From Porpolomopsis calyptriformis (Eukaryota > Basidiomycota > Agaricomycetes > Agaricales > Hygrophoraceae): a stretch of 64,000 nucleotides of DNA. Location of the stretch: contig OX621171.1 of assembly GCA_951640195.1 (NCBI GenBank), forward strand, positions 310,001-374,000, read 5' to 3'. Made by a program: the position numbers and the translations under genes. Shown here piece after piece: positions 32,543 through 43,020 of the stretch (position 1 is its first letter; every line of letters begins with the position of its first letter). The notes under the pieces were generated by a model, which was given only the letters and a program-made list of their open reading frames with translations, was not told where the DNA came from and searched no databases.

Positions 32543-32953
32543 TGTCATGGACATAATTTTTCCTTCTCTCTCTATGTTTGTTATTGTAGTTAGTCAGACT
32601 TATCTTATCTTGCTTGGGATTCCCCACAATTGCACTATGGGATTCCCTATAGTCTTATCTTTTTCATTTACCTAAAGTAGGATATATTTCATTTCCGACT
32701 ACTTATGTTTCATCCTTTCACATGCTCCACATTGTTATCATGCTTATCTTTTACTTACCAAATGTATTCCTCATTGTAACACTGACTCATCCGCAGTAGT
32801 GTAGTTAGTATATAAACACCTAGTTAGTTGTACTCAGACCTTAAGTCTGATTCCTCATTAGACACCCCAATAACTAGGACTTGAGACCATCATCATCATT
32901 TTGGACAGAGCACCCAGAAGTAAAACTGTCTCAACAGCAACAAGTTTATAACA
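32543..32953 (+). repeat. B-family LTR at the broken end of B2
   Basis: 411 bp, TGTCATGG to TTTATAACA, TATATAAAC near 32810. The left flank is B2 integrase (CTGCC), the right flank AAAAC. There is no target duplication, and no B sequence resumes on the right. This looks like a deletion or recombination junction and not a simple solo LTR. Confidence 0.85.
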
Positions 32954-32963
32954 AAAACTAGAC

Positions 32964-33124
32964 ATTTTATCTAAATATTATCAGTTGTCAAAGTTGAGAT
33001 TTTGAGTATTATTTAGTATGTTAAGCATATTAAATTTGAGATTTCAAGGGTGAGTAAGCAGGCAACACATATTAAATTTGAGATTCTATCTCAAATTAAG
33101 TAACCAATAATATTTAGATAAAAT
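32964..33124. mobile_element. MITE-like inverted repeat, 161 bp
   Basis: The two ends are inverted copies: ATTTTATCTAAATATTAT at 32964 and its reverse complement ending at 33124 match over 18 bp. A further 19 positions inside match imperfectly. The element is A/T-rich and non-coding. No clear target duplication is seen. Confidence 0.55.
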
Positions 33125-33259
33125 ATATAATTTCACTTTTATTTTATCACCACACAAATGTGTAATTTTCCAGGTGTCTACATAGGGTGCTAAATTTCAA
33201 CAAGCAGACAAAGATTTAACAGGTTATTTTAATAGTTATAAAATTTAACCCTGCCACTA
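33125..33259. other. Short unassigned spacer
   Basis: A/T-rich sequence between the MITE-like repeat and the truncated 3' part of B3. No feature recognised. Confidence 0.4.
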
Positions 33260-33830
33260 GTGATTCAGGAAATGATGGTGTGGGTAGTGATATTTCTGCA
33301 GTCAATCTAATTTCATTTCATTTCTCACTTGAGCATCCAGAGTTTGCATTCGAGCACATCGTGACTATCCTTCCAAAATATAATATGTTTCTCTGTCACC
33401 TTCAACTCTGCCTTTAGTGCTGTGAGCTCTGCTTGTAACTCGCGGTTCCATTGACTAATGCTTTCATTATTAACATTTAGGTGGGCAATGGTAACATTGG
33501 GATCTTTGGGGGGAGGAGTTGATTTATTTCTGAAAAAGTCAGTAGTAGTGGTGCAGGGCTGTCAGCATAATTGCCTAGAAATGGGGACAGCGGAAGGACC
33601 AGCTGTAGGAGAGCGAGTGCAAGGAGAGGGGATTCATCCTTGGCAGCAGGTGGCAACTTGGCATTTGGGTTTGGGGGTGCAAGTGGCAGGCATTTCAAAT
33701 GATAGTTCTGAGATGTTGATGTTTCAGTTGAGTGGTTTAGACTATCAACAAGAGGTATTGTTGAAAGTGGGGAAAAGATTGGATGGAGTTGTATCAATGG
33801 CTCTGGGTTTATAAGCACCATTTGAATCTA
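33260..33830 (-). pseudogene. B3 accessory ORF downstream of chromodomain, fragment
   Basis: Homologous to the coiled-coil ORF of B4 (35441-36450) and B5 (52004-52880). It contains a Pro/Leu/Ser-rich N-terminal part (33821-33477) and, further on, the reading of the helical segment between 33477 and 33300. It is truncated before its C-terminal part. Confidence 0.6.
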
Positions 33831-33943
33831 AGAATAGAATTGCAAAATGGACAGCTGGCATGATAACAAACAAGTTAAGTTGCCATTTGAATTGAATCTT
33901 CATAAGCCTTCACAATTTCCTTGGCATGTTGTAAGACATTCAA

Positions 33944-35029
33944 TTATTCTTCCCAAGTAGCTTCTTCAATCAGATAACCTTTCCATTTGACCAAATACTT
34001 TTGTTGGCATCTAGCTCTAGAGTGTTGCAAAATAGATTTTACCTCATATTCCTCTTCATTCTCAATTAAATCTGGGGGAGGTTGAGATGTATCAGTAACA
34101 TCAGGGTAGAGCAACTTATCTTTGACATTAGGTCTCAGGAGTAATACATGAAAGACTAAGTGGAGCTTCCAAGTTCTGGGAATATTGATAAGATATGCAA
34201 GATCCAATACTTGTTCTAGGATCTTGAATGGTCCAGTTCTTTGGTTATCCAGCTTCTTGGCAGGTCGAGTCATCTTGATATTCTTGGTATCCAACCAAAC
34301 AAGGTCTCCAACTTTCAAGGAAGGGGAGAGTTTCCATTTTCGATCAGCATACTTCTTCATCGATTCTGCAGCATGTGATAGTGATTCACCAGCATTCTTC
34401 TGAGCACATGTGAGATGTTCATGGAAGGTGTTTGCTGTGGGGATATTACTTGGGGAATTAATGGTAATCAGTAAATGAGGGTGACAGCCATATTCTAGAT
34501 AGAAGGGTGATTGTGAAGTGGTAGAGTGTTGCTGATTATTGTAAGTGAATTTAGTGGAAGCCAGCTATTCAGACCAATTGTCCTGCATGAAGTTAGTATA
34601 GAATCATAGGTAGACCTCAAGTTCTTGATTCGTTGATTCGGTCTGACCATCAGTTTCAGGATGATAAGTAGTAGAAAGTCCAGAAATGGTTCCTAGAAGT
34701 TTGTTGAGGGCTTTAGTGAATTTCAATGCAAATTGAACTCCATGATTGGAAATGATCTTCTTTGGCCATCCATGATGTTTCCAGATGTGATCACAGAAGA
34801 GTCAGGCAGTGTCTTCTGATGAGAGATTAGAAGTTGTTGGAATAAAATAGGCATATTTCATAAATTGATTGTGATGACTACCATCACGGCATCATATCCA
34901 AGCAAGTCAGGTAGGTGAATGATGAGATCAACAGTTATTTCAGTCCATGGTTTGGTAGTGGGGGGTATCAGTTGTAAGAGTCCTGTCAGCTTTGAGGGAT
35001 AGTTCTTGTTTTGTTGATAAGCGGGGCAG
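33944..35029 (-). pseudogene. B3 integrase C-terminal part and chromodomain
   Basis: From the junction at 35029 the minus strand gives the integrase core in pieces: a stretch aligned to SKLTGLLQLIPP-like sequence, the second Asp region near 34750, and a DGQTE-like region near 34650. An open segment follows (34360-33944) with MKKYADRKWKLSPS, GDLVWLDTKNIKMTRPAKKL and GPFKILEQVLDLAYLINIP, ending in a chromodomain (YEVKSILQHSR, QKYLVKWKGYLIEEATWEE). The stop at 33944 lies inside or just after the chromodomain. Confidence 0.83.
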
Positions 35030-35440
35030 TGTTATAAAATTGTTGCTGTCGAGACAGTTTGACTTCCAGGTGCTCTGTCCAAGATGATGATGATGGTCTC
35101 AAGTCCTAGTTATTGGGGTGTCTAATGAGGAATCAGACTTAAGGTCTGAGTATAACTAACTAGGTGTTTATATACTGACTACACTACTGCGGATGAGTCA
35201 GTGTTACAATGAGGAATACATGCAGTAAGTAAGAGATAAGCATGATAACAATGCAGAGCATGTGAAAGCATAAAACATAAGTAGTCAGAAATGAAATATA
35301 TCCTACTTTAGGTAAATGACAAAGATAAGACTATGGGGAATCCCATAGTGCAATCGTGGGGAATCCCAAGTAAGATAAGATGAGTCTGACTAACTACAAT
35401 GACAAACATAGAGAGAGAAGAAAAAATTATGTCCATGACA
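35030..35440 (-). repeat. 3' LTR of B4
   Basis: 411 bp. In the sense direction it starts TGTCATGG after the purine-rich stretch at 35441-35455 (AAGAAGCGAGGTGTA) and ends TTTATAACA against B3 integrase sequence. Confidence 0.92.
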
Positions 35441-36450
35441 TACACCTCGCTTCTTGGGAAATATCAGTCGTTTCATTCTCTGAAGCCTGAGTCTGGATTT
35501 CCTCAGTGGCAGGGGCCTCAATGGCCACTGAGAGGGAAGTGATGGGATTGACTTCTGAGGTTGGCTGGGTGGGGGAGGGAATAGCAGTGACGCTGTCATT
35601 GTCATCTGGGTATTCTAAATCGAGGTTGATAGGGTATTCAACTGATTTTCTGTATTTGATGAGGGTCTCCCTCATTGTGAGATCTTATCGTGTCAAGCCC
35701 TAAACAGTGATACGACTGGGCTGGGCCTGAGCCCTCCAGAAGTGCAAGTTCTGAGGGAATGTGGTGGTTGCATACAAAGGCTTCTTCTTTCATTACATGT
35801 CACATCTACTGTAACTAGTCAAATCATGAATCAACACATACAAATCAAGAATCGGAGCCCAAAGGACCAATGGGTCATATCAATGGCTTGACAATCTTCC
35901 AGCATATGGGAAATAAGGGCACAGGTAGTAGCATTCCCGCAATCGATCCAGTTTCATTTCTTCTCTCGCTCAAGTGTCCAGAGCTTGTATTCGAGCATGT
36001 CGTGACTGTCCTTCCAAAATATAATATGTTTCTCCATCAACTTCAACTCTGCCTTTGTCACTGTTAACTCTGCTTGCAACTCACGATTCCATTGTCTGAG
36101 GCTTTCATTATTGATGTTCAGACAGGCGATGGTGATGTTAGGGTCTTCTGGGGGAGGAGTTACTTTGTTGCCAAAAAGATCGGTGGCAGTCAAGTGATGT
36201 TGTCAGCGTAGTTGTCTAGAGATGGGGATAGCAGTAGTGGAGGAGGGACTGGGGGTATGGGAATGGGTGCAAGGAGAGGGGATTCATCCTTAACGACAGG
36301 TAGCGATTTAACAGTTAGGTTGGGTATGAGTGGTAGGCATTTTCAAATGATAGTACTATGACATTGACAATTTGGCTCAGTAGTTTAGACTGTTGACAAG
36401 AGGTGTCGTCGAGAGTGGGGAAAAGATTGGATAGAGTTATATCAACAACT
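35441..36450 (-). pseudogene. B4 accessory ORF: coiled-coil protein between chromodomain and 3' LTR
   Basis: Sense to the element. N-terminal Pro/Ser/Leu-rich part, then (36193-35954) PPPEDPNITIACLNINNESL and a helical segment, RELQAELTVTKAELKLMEKH, with a heptad-like pattern. After an interval of about 250 bp with stops comes the C-terminal part (35675-35427) with MRETLIKYRKSVEYPINLDL, EYPDDNDSVTAIPSP and ATEEIQTQASENETTD. The same order is seen in B5. The family is not recognised. Because three copies keep it at the same place, it belongs to the element and is not a chance insertion. Confidence 0.65.
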
Positions 36451-36559
36451 CTGAGTTTATAACCACTACTTGGATCTAAAAATAAAGTAACAAAATGGAC
36501 AGCTGGAATGATAACAAACAAGTTAAGTCACTGTTTGAATTGAATCTTCATAAGTCTTC

Positions 36560-37288
36560 ACAATTTCTTGGCATGTCATAAGATGCTCGATCATTCTTCC
36601 CAAGTGGCTTCTTCAATCAGAGAACCTTTCCATTTGACCAAATACTTTTGTCAGCGTTTAGCTCCAGAATGTTGTAGAATCAATTCAACCTCATATTCTT
36701 CCTCATTTTCAATTAAATCTGGGGGAGGTTGAGATGTATCAGTGACATCAGGGTGGAGCAACTTATCTTTGATGTTAGGTCTCAGGAGTGATATGTGAAA
36801 GACTAGGTAGAGCTTCCAAGTTCCGGGGATATCAATAAGATATGCAAGATCTGATATTTGCTTTAGGATCTTGAATGGTCCAGTCCTTCAGTTATCTAGT
36901 TTCTTAGCGGGTTGAGTCGTCTTGATATTCTTTGTGTCTAACCAAACCAGGTCTCCAACTCTGAAGGGGGAGAGAGTTTCCATTTTCGATTGGCATATTT
37001 CTTCATTGATTCTGTGGCATGTGATAGTGATTCACCAGCATTTTTCTGAGCACACGTGAGACATTCATGGAGGGTGTTTGCTGTGGGGATGTTACTTGGA
37101 GAATTGATAGTGCTCAGTAAATGAGGGTAACAGCCATATTCCAAATAGAAGGGTGATTGTGAAGTAGTAGAGTGTTGTTGATTATTGGAAGCGAATTTAG
37201 CGGAAGCCAGCTATTTGGACCAGTCATCCTGCATGAAGTTAGTATAGAACCATAGCTAGACCTCAAGTTCTTGGTTCGTTCATTCAGT
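36560..37288 (-). pseudogene. B4 integrase C-terminus and chromodomain, broken
   Basis: Includes the segment MEYGCYPHLLSTINSPSN (37144) and KKYANRKWKLSPPSE, then GPFKILK and the chromodomain reading with stops (an EYEVELILQHSGAK-like stretch). It lies in the order expected after the integrase core. Confidence 0.75.
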
Positions 37289-37789
37289 CTAGCTATTGGT
37301 TTCAGGATGATAAGCAGTAGAGAGTCCAGAAATGGTTCCTAGAAGTTTGTTGAGGACTTCTGTGAATTTTGACATGAATTGAACTCTACAATCAGAAATG
37401 ATCTTCTTTGGCCATCTGTGGTGTTTCCAGATATGATCACAGAAGAGTTGGGCAGCACCTTCTGATGAGAGATTGGAAGTTGTCAGAATAAAGTGGGCAC
37501 ATCTTGTAAATTGATTGATGACTACTATTACAGCATCATATCCAAACAAGTCAGGTAACTGAATGATGAGATCGATGGTTATCTCAGTCCATGGTTCAGT
37601 AGCAGGGGGTATAGGTTGTAAAAGTTCTATTAGTTTTGAGGGGTAGTTTTTGTTTTGCTGACAAGCAGGGCAGGACCATACATAGTTGATAATGTCTTGA
37701 GAGACACCATCCCAAACAAAGTTTCGGAGCACCAGCTCCTTCATCTTCTCAATGCCAGGGTGTCCAGCATGGGGGTAGGCATGGGACAC
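37289..37789 (-). pseudogene. B4 integrase core, broken
   Basis: A 166-codon open segment. The HHCC finger is present (SHAYPHAGHPGIEKM ... SCPACQQNK). The DDE core has ITIDLIIQLPD (first Asp) and IISDCRVQFMSKF (second Asp). The third region reads AYHPETNS followed by a TAG, where the family has DGQTE; the Glu itself survives after the stop. VVINQFTR, where VVDQFTR is expected, is another Asp to Asn change. The adjacent C-terminal part is at 36560-37288. Confidence 0.87.
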
Positions 37790-38143
37790 TCATATTATGT
37801 CTGTGTGCAAAGATACTTCCTCTGGCACCACAATTCAACCTTCAACATCGCGAACCAACCCATCAGCTTGGTCCCAAAACAATGAGGTATGCTCAATTTT
37901 CGACAAGATTTTGTCTGGTATCAGTAGCTTGAAGTGTAGTCTTGCGAAAAAGTCTGGTTTTGAAAGTTTGACAATCAAATTGATCCAGTGGTCTTCTGTC
38001 ATTAAAACTTCATTTTCCACCTTGCCTTTACCTTCATAGAAATAGTCCGGATGCCTGGACAATCCATCAGCTTTGTTCTTTCTCCCTGGGGCATACTCGA
38101 TTTTGTACTCATATCTTCATAAAATTTCTAACCAATGAGCGCA

Positions 38144-39283
38144 TCATCTGAATAACACACAAGCAATACTGAAATATTTGAGAGCAAGACTGTCAGTACA
38201 GATTAAAAGGTCATGTCTTGAGCCTTCCAAAAGATGTTGCCATGTCTTGAGACAGTCCATTATAGCCAAAAGCTTGGCATCGAGAGTCAGATATTTCTTT
38301 TCAGCAGGGGTTAATGATCTTGAGTGAAAGCCTATGGGTTTCCATTCGTTTCCATGTAGTTGAGACAATATACCTCCTAAGGCAAATCCAGAGGTGTTAG
38401 TCTCCAAGTAATATGGCAGGTCTTGGTCTGGGACTTTGACGATGGGGGCATTGGTGAGGGAGTGCTTAAAGTGATCAAAGGTGCATTGTTATTTGGGGGT
38501 CTATTCCCATACAGCATCTTTGCGGAGTAACTGGTTAAGTGGTTGGGCAATCTTTGAAAAATCCTTGATATATTTTCTCCAGAAGTTCATGCTTCTGAGG
38601 AAGGATTGGAGTTGTTTAATGGTTCAAGGTTCGGGCCATTCAGCTATAGCTTTGACCTTCTTGGGATTAGTTCTGATATGACCTTTTGTTAAGGTCATTC
38701 CCAGATAGATTACTTCTTCCTTCTCAAATTGACATTTGACGGGGTTACAGGAGAGTTTGTACTTCTTCATAATCTCAAGGGTTTTGAATGTCCAGTAATG
38801 CACTTCTTCTAGATCATCTCCACAGATGAGAATGTCATTGATATAGATAAAAACACAACCTGATCTTAGCACTTCAGCAAATTGCATATCAATTATTCAT
38901 TGGAACATAGCTGGAGAATTTTGTAAACTAAAGAACATCACTCTTGGAATGAAGAGTCCCTCAATCATATTGAAAGCAGCTTTCCATTTGTCACCTTCTT
39001 TGATTCAAATATTATTAAATCCCCATCAGATGTCCACAACTGTGAATAATGCAGCAGATCGCAACTTCAGTTGTTAAACAATTTGATGCAAGAGTAGCAG
39101 GGGATAGTGGTCAGGAACTGTAAAGTGATTCAGATAATGGTAGTCTTTGATTGGTCTATATCCAGCATCTTGTCCTTTCACATTAATTTCTTCAGCTTTC
39201 TTTCCTAAGAAGAAGGGGGCAGCTTGAGGTGAAGATCCCTTGAATATTTGTCCAGTAGCCATGTTTTCATCTAAAAACTTCAC
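38144..39283 (-). pseudogene. B4 reverse transcriptase and RNase H, broken
   Basis: RT start 39283-39074: KFLDENMATGQIFKGSSPQA, PFFLGKKAEEINVKGQDAGY and RPIKDYHYLNHFTVPDHYPL. The catalytic region 38887-38624 has FIYINDILICGDDLEEVHYW (YIDD to YIND) and KEEVIYLGMTLTKGHIRTNP. RNase H 38407-38144: SGFALGGILSQLHGNEWKPI and LTLDAKLLAIMDCLKTWQHL. Stops and frame breaks separate the three open parts. Confidence 0.88.
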
Positions 39284-39481
39284 TAGGAATTCTTTCTCTC
39301 AAGGGGACATTATATAAGTCATATCACTCTGGGGTATGAAGTTATCTGTAAGGTCAATGATGTGATTGAACTCAGAATGAGGTAGAAGGTAATCAAAGGA
39401 CTCCTTGGCAAAGACACTAGTATAGTCTTTCCAATAGACCTCCAGTATAAACTTTCGCATATCTTCCTCTACTATGCTGGC

Positions 39482-40057
39482 TCAAGCTTCGTCTGATTTT
39501 GAAATACTTGTAATTGCTAGTGAGACTGATTCTACCACAGAGGGCTCTGCTTCGCCACTACAATACTGACGAGAAGTCTCTTTACTCCTGAGGGCCAGTG
39601 TTGACTTCTCCCAATTGATACTAGGGTTTTGAGCTCTGAGCCATGGGTAGCCAAGGATAATATCAATCTTGGATCCAAGGTTGGTCACTTCCAAATGGAT
39701 CCTTTCAGTGTGTCCACCTAGAGCTTCTATCCAGACATCAGTGTCAAAAACGATTGGGCCTCCTCGGTTCTCTGACCCATCAGCATTCCGTACAGGGATT
39801 GGGGTTTCCAAATCCTGAAGAGTAAATTTGTGACAAGTTGCAAAGGTCTCATCCATAAAGTTTCCAGAAGCTCCACTATCAATAAGACACATGGCAGGGA
39901 CACATCGACCAGTCTCTGAACCTTTGATCCAAACATCCATTGTGAGTCCTGAATCGCCCTTTTCAATAGCACCAAGAATTTGAAATAAATTGCATGGGGT
40001 AATGGTACATCGAGTGGTATAGTCCATAATGTTGGGCAAATTGTCCAAACCTTTCAA
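39482..40057 (-). CDS. B4 protease segment, longest open copy
   Basis: 191 codons without a stop, covering the whole retropepsin domain of family B: GLTMDVWIKGSETGRCVPA, the active site CLIDSGASGNFMDETF with Asp intact, VFDTDVWIEALGGHTERI and GSKIDIILGYPWLRAQNPSI. This is the best-preserved protease in the window. It is part of a polyprotein; RT lies downstream after an interval with stops. Confidence 0.8.
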   Translation of the reverse strand: MKGLDNLPNIMDYTTRCTITPCNLFQILGAIEKGDSGLTMDVWIKGSETGRCVPAMCLIDSGASGNFMDETFATCHKFTLQDLETPIPVRNADGSENRGGPIVFDTDVWIEALGGHTERIHLEVTNLGSKIDIILGYPWLRAQNPSINWEKSTLALRSKETSRQYCSGEAEPSVVESVSLAITSISKSDEA

Positions 40058-40275
40058 AAACCCTGGGACTTCAGGTCCGTTGCCAGCCTCTTCTTTTGAT
40101 TATCTGACCAATTGCATATACCACATTTTGCCATATCTGATGGAGTCTTGCTTGTTGCTAGTGTAGCAGGTGAGTTGACATTCTCCACATTAAGCTTAGC
40201 AGTAATGACATGTATGTCACAGCCTTGTCCTTGTCCTTGTCCTTGGAAACCTCCTCTGCCTCGATAATATCCTCC

Positions 40276-40595
40276 TCAACATGAGGAAGAGGTATTGGGT
40301 AAATTCTTCACATCACCAGTGACACAGTTGGGGCAGGCATTCGCGAAGTGCCCTAGTTGGCTGTAGGAATAGCAATTTCTGTATGGGATCATAAGGGCAG
40401 AAGAGGAAGACTCTTCTCTTTTGACTGTGGGGGCTACTGATGTTTGGCAGGTTGCTGTTGCAGCCACAGATGATCCTCGGGTAGGAAAGGGGTTGGAGTA
40501 TTGGGGTCGGGACATGGAGGACTGTTTCTGCAAGGCAAGACTATCCTTTTGATATTGGTAACATGTCGTTGCATCTTTCCATTTTTAGAGGGTGG
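40276..40595 (-). pseudogene. B4 gag C-terminus with damaged zinc knuckle
   Basis: MSRPQYSNPFPTRGS, KREESSSSALMIPYRNCYSY and the knuckle CYSYSQLGHFANACP, in which the second Cys has become Tyr. It is interrupted at 40595 by the A2 LTR, so the capsid part is missing. Confidence 0.8.
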
Positions 40596-40977
40596 TGTAT
40601 CATGGCCACTTCATTTTGTCATCTCAACTACTTTCCTTATCTTTGGTCTTATCTTATCTTATCTTCCCTTATCTAATCTTTCTATTTATATTCTCCTAGA
40701 TTAGAGGCAATAACACTATTGGCTGATGAAGATGTGCTGCACAGCAACTCTGTAGTAGCTGCGCAAGGCTGCGCAATACTGCACATTAGTCAACCATTCC
40801 ATGGATCATTGTCATGGTTATCAAAATCACAGTCCAGACCTAGGTGGAGTATAAGTAGAGTACAGAATGCTTGTACATACCCCAGTTCTATTCTTCAATG
40901 TTGTTACCACTAGTTTATGTGCTAGCTTCTCTGTGATTTACATTGAAGTGACCTGAGTTACCACTGCTGACATAACA
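40596..40977 (+). repeat. 5' LTR of A2 with promoter
   Basis: 382 bp, homologous to the A1 LTRs but more divergent. GATAA motifs (as TTATC) cluster at 40635-40680. TATAAG lies at 40850-40855. The predicted RNA start AGTTCTATTCTTC is at 40884-40896. Confidence 0.92.
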
Positions 40978-40990
40978 GAAGAACAGAACT
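40978..40990 (+). other. Self-complementary primer-binding site of A2
   Basis: GAAGAACAGAACT directly after the LTR, complementary to 40884-40896 at 12 of 13 positions. It differs from the A1 site in the same way that the A2 RNA start differs from the A1 RNA start, including a 1-nt length difference. Confidence 0.75.
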
Positions 40991-41229
40991 CTTCCCTCAC
41001 CTCACTTATCTTCACAAGAGTCCCTGGAGAAGATTTGTCTAACACCAACCACTATTGTTTTGGGTTACCAGACAAAAGCTATCACTGTTGCCTCCCCGGA
41101 ATCCCACCAGACTCCCCCTGAATGGCCCATCCTCTTTTGCTTTGAAAACCACAAGAGACCCCTCAAGACATCCTCACATGGTATCAAATGTGACCACCAC
41201 CCTGGACTGATCCTCATCCACTCTGCCCC

Positions 41230-43020
41230 CCTCCTACTCTCCCCCACATCAACCCCTTCAGGCTTCTATGAATCACCTCATTAGCTATTTGGAATGGCAA
41301 GCTGTTGATGCCTTAGACATCAACTAAGATCAACTCAAAGCTTTTGCGCTTGAGTTCTCCCATCTTGCATTCAACATCACTCCTCCCATCTCCACCAACC
41401 GTTCCCCTGCCTCGTCCCATTCTTTGCTCTCTTTGGACTCTTTTTACACTGCTCCTTTGCCTCCGGATTCTTTGGACAGTCTCAACCCCTTCCTCAAAAT
41501 CAAACCATGTATGTTTAACCACATCCGTGTCAGAATCTTTCATTCCCAAGTACTTGTTGCAAACTTTCTCACCTCTTCTATTCATGTTTTCTATCATCGC
41601 GGATCCTCTGGTCACATCAGAGGGATCCACATCTGAGACAACCTGTCACCACACCTCCCCATACAGGATCCTATCAACCACACTTCAGGCTCACAGACGA
41701 CGAATTAGAGTTCCAGGATGCTGTCGACACATCTAATATACACTCACCCTTGTCATCTCAGATCCTCAACCCCTCGACTGCCTCCATCTTCTCCATTCTC
41801 AGACCCACCACTCTCCCCACTCCATGACCAACAGACACACCCTCACCTTTCGCGTTCAGATGTCCCCACTTTCTCTGAACCCCACCACCACTCTCTCACT
41901 CATCATCCACTCCTGCGAAAGTGAGCACCCCAACTTCCCTGCAACAACTGCTCCTGGATCCCCCTAAGAAACTGAAAGACTCTCCTCCACTGAGAAGGTC
42001 TCCCTCCCCCTCTGAACTGAATCCTGTCCCTCATTTCTCTCCAGTTCCTTCCCCTTCTTCATCTCCACCTCCACCTTCGAATCCACTTCCCCCCATGCAA
42101 ACAACATCCATGGCCTCAGTCTCTAAAATAATCAAACTTGCCTAACCCGATGTTTTTAATGGCGACAAAAAACTCCACAAGAACTAGTTCCACTAGGTCA
42201 TCATCTTCCTTTGTGGCAGTGAAGTTACTGATCCCGAGAAGATGATATTGGTCACCCTGTCCTACATGAAAGAGGGCATTGCCACCGAATGGGCCCAGTA
42301 ATATGTGGACACATACTTTGGCCAGACAGACCCTATCACTAGTAATCTCATCCCCCTTGGCCCATGGAAAGATTTTGTAGACATCTTGGATGTAGTTTTC
42401 ACTGACCATGCCATGGAGCAGTGTGCTTGTGAGGAAGTTGAACATTTCTCACAAGGACATTTAGGTATTACAGATTACTTCGTCAAATTGGAACTCTTGT
42501 TCCACCAAGCTGGCCTTGTTGGCCAGGATAAAGAATGTATCCAGATTGTTGAAAAGAATGTCCGCCAGGATATCATTCATCAAATTTACATGTCGCCCCC
42601 ACTCCCCACTACTTACCCCAGGTACCACAACAAGGTTGTGGCTATTGGCCAACTGTTGGAATGTTTCCGAGATCAAGAATGTCGCCAACATCTATCTGCC
42701 CCTCCTACTCACCTGTCTTTCCATCCTCCCCTCTCCCAGGACAAACAAGTGCTGTCAGGCACCATCCATGGAGGTCAGGGTTTACCAATGGACCTGAGCA
42801 AGATGCGTTAGACCAATCAGTGTTACAACTGTGGTCAGATTGGACACTTCCACCAAGATTGTCCATAGGAGCTCAAAAAGGTTAACGTTTGCACTCTCCA
42901 GCACGAACTGACCATTGACGAAATTTTGGAGCTGATGAACTTCCTTTCTGCAGAGGAACACAGCATCGACAAACCTACCCCTGACTTGAATGATTAGGAT
43001 TTTGGCAACAGTCAATAGAG
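41230..43020 (+). pseudogene. A2 gag, broken
   Basis: N-terminal Ser/Pro-rich pieces (41344-41924) match A1. The capsid part (41921-42811) has SVSKIIKLA, IIFLCGSEVTDPEKMILVTL, WKDFVDILDVVFTDHAMEQ and CACEEVEHFSQGHLGITDYF. The nucleocapsid knuckle CYNCGQIGHFHQDCP is at about 42820-42865. The frame from 42305 is open for 168 codons. Stops include several TAG where Gln or Trp stands in A1. The gag stop TAG at 43016-43018 is followed 2 nt later by the ATG of pol. Confidence 0.83.

Larger units (their letters stand above)
33260..35029 (-). mobile_element. Element B3: 3' fragment of a family B element
   Basis: A minus-strand fragment holding part of integrase, the chromodomain and part of the extra 3' ORF. 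It is cut on the right by the LTR of B4 at 35030 and on the left near 33260, before a 3' LTR. Confidence 0.82.
35030..40595 (-). mobile_element. Element B4: family B chromovirus, 5' end split off by A2
   Basis: Minus strand, from the 3' LTR (35030-35440) through the accessory ORF, chromodomain, integrase, RNase H, RT and protease to mid-gag at 40595, where A2 is inserted. It is itself inserted in B3. The 5' LTR would lie beyond the nested material and is not in the window. Confidence 0.88.
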
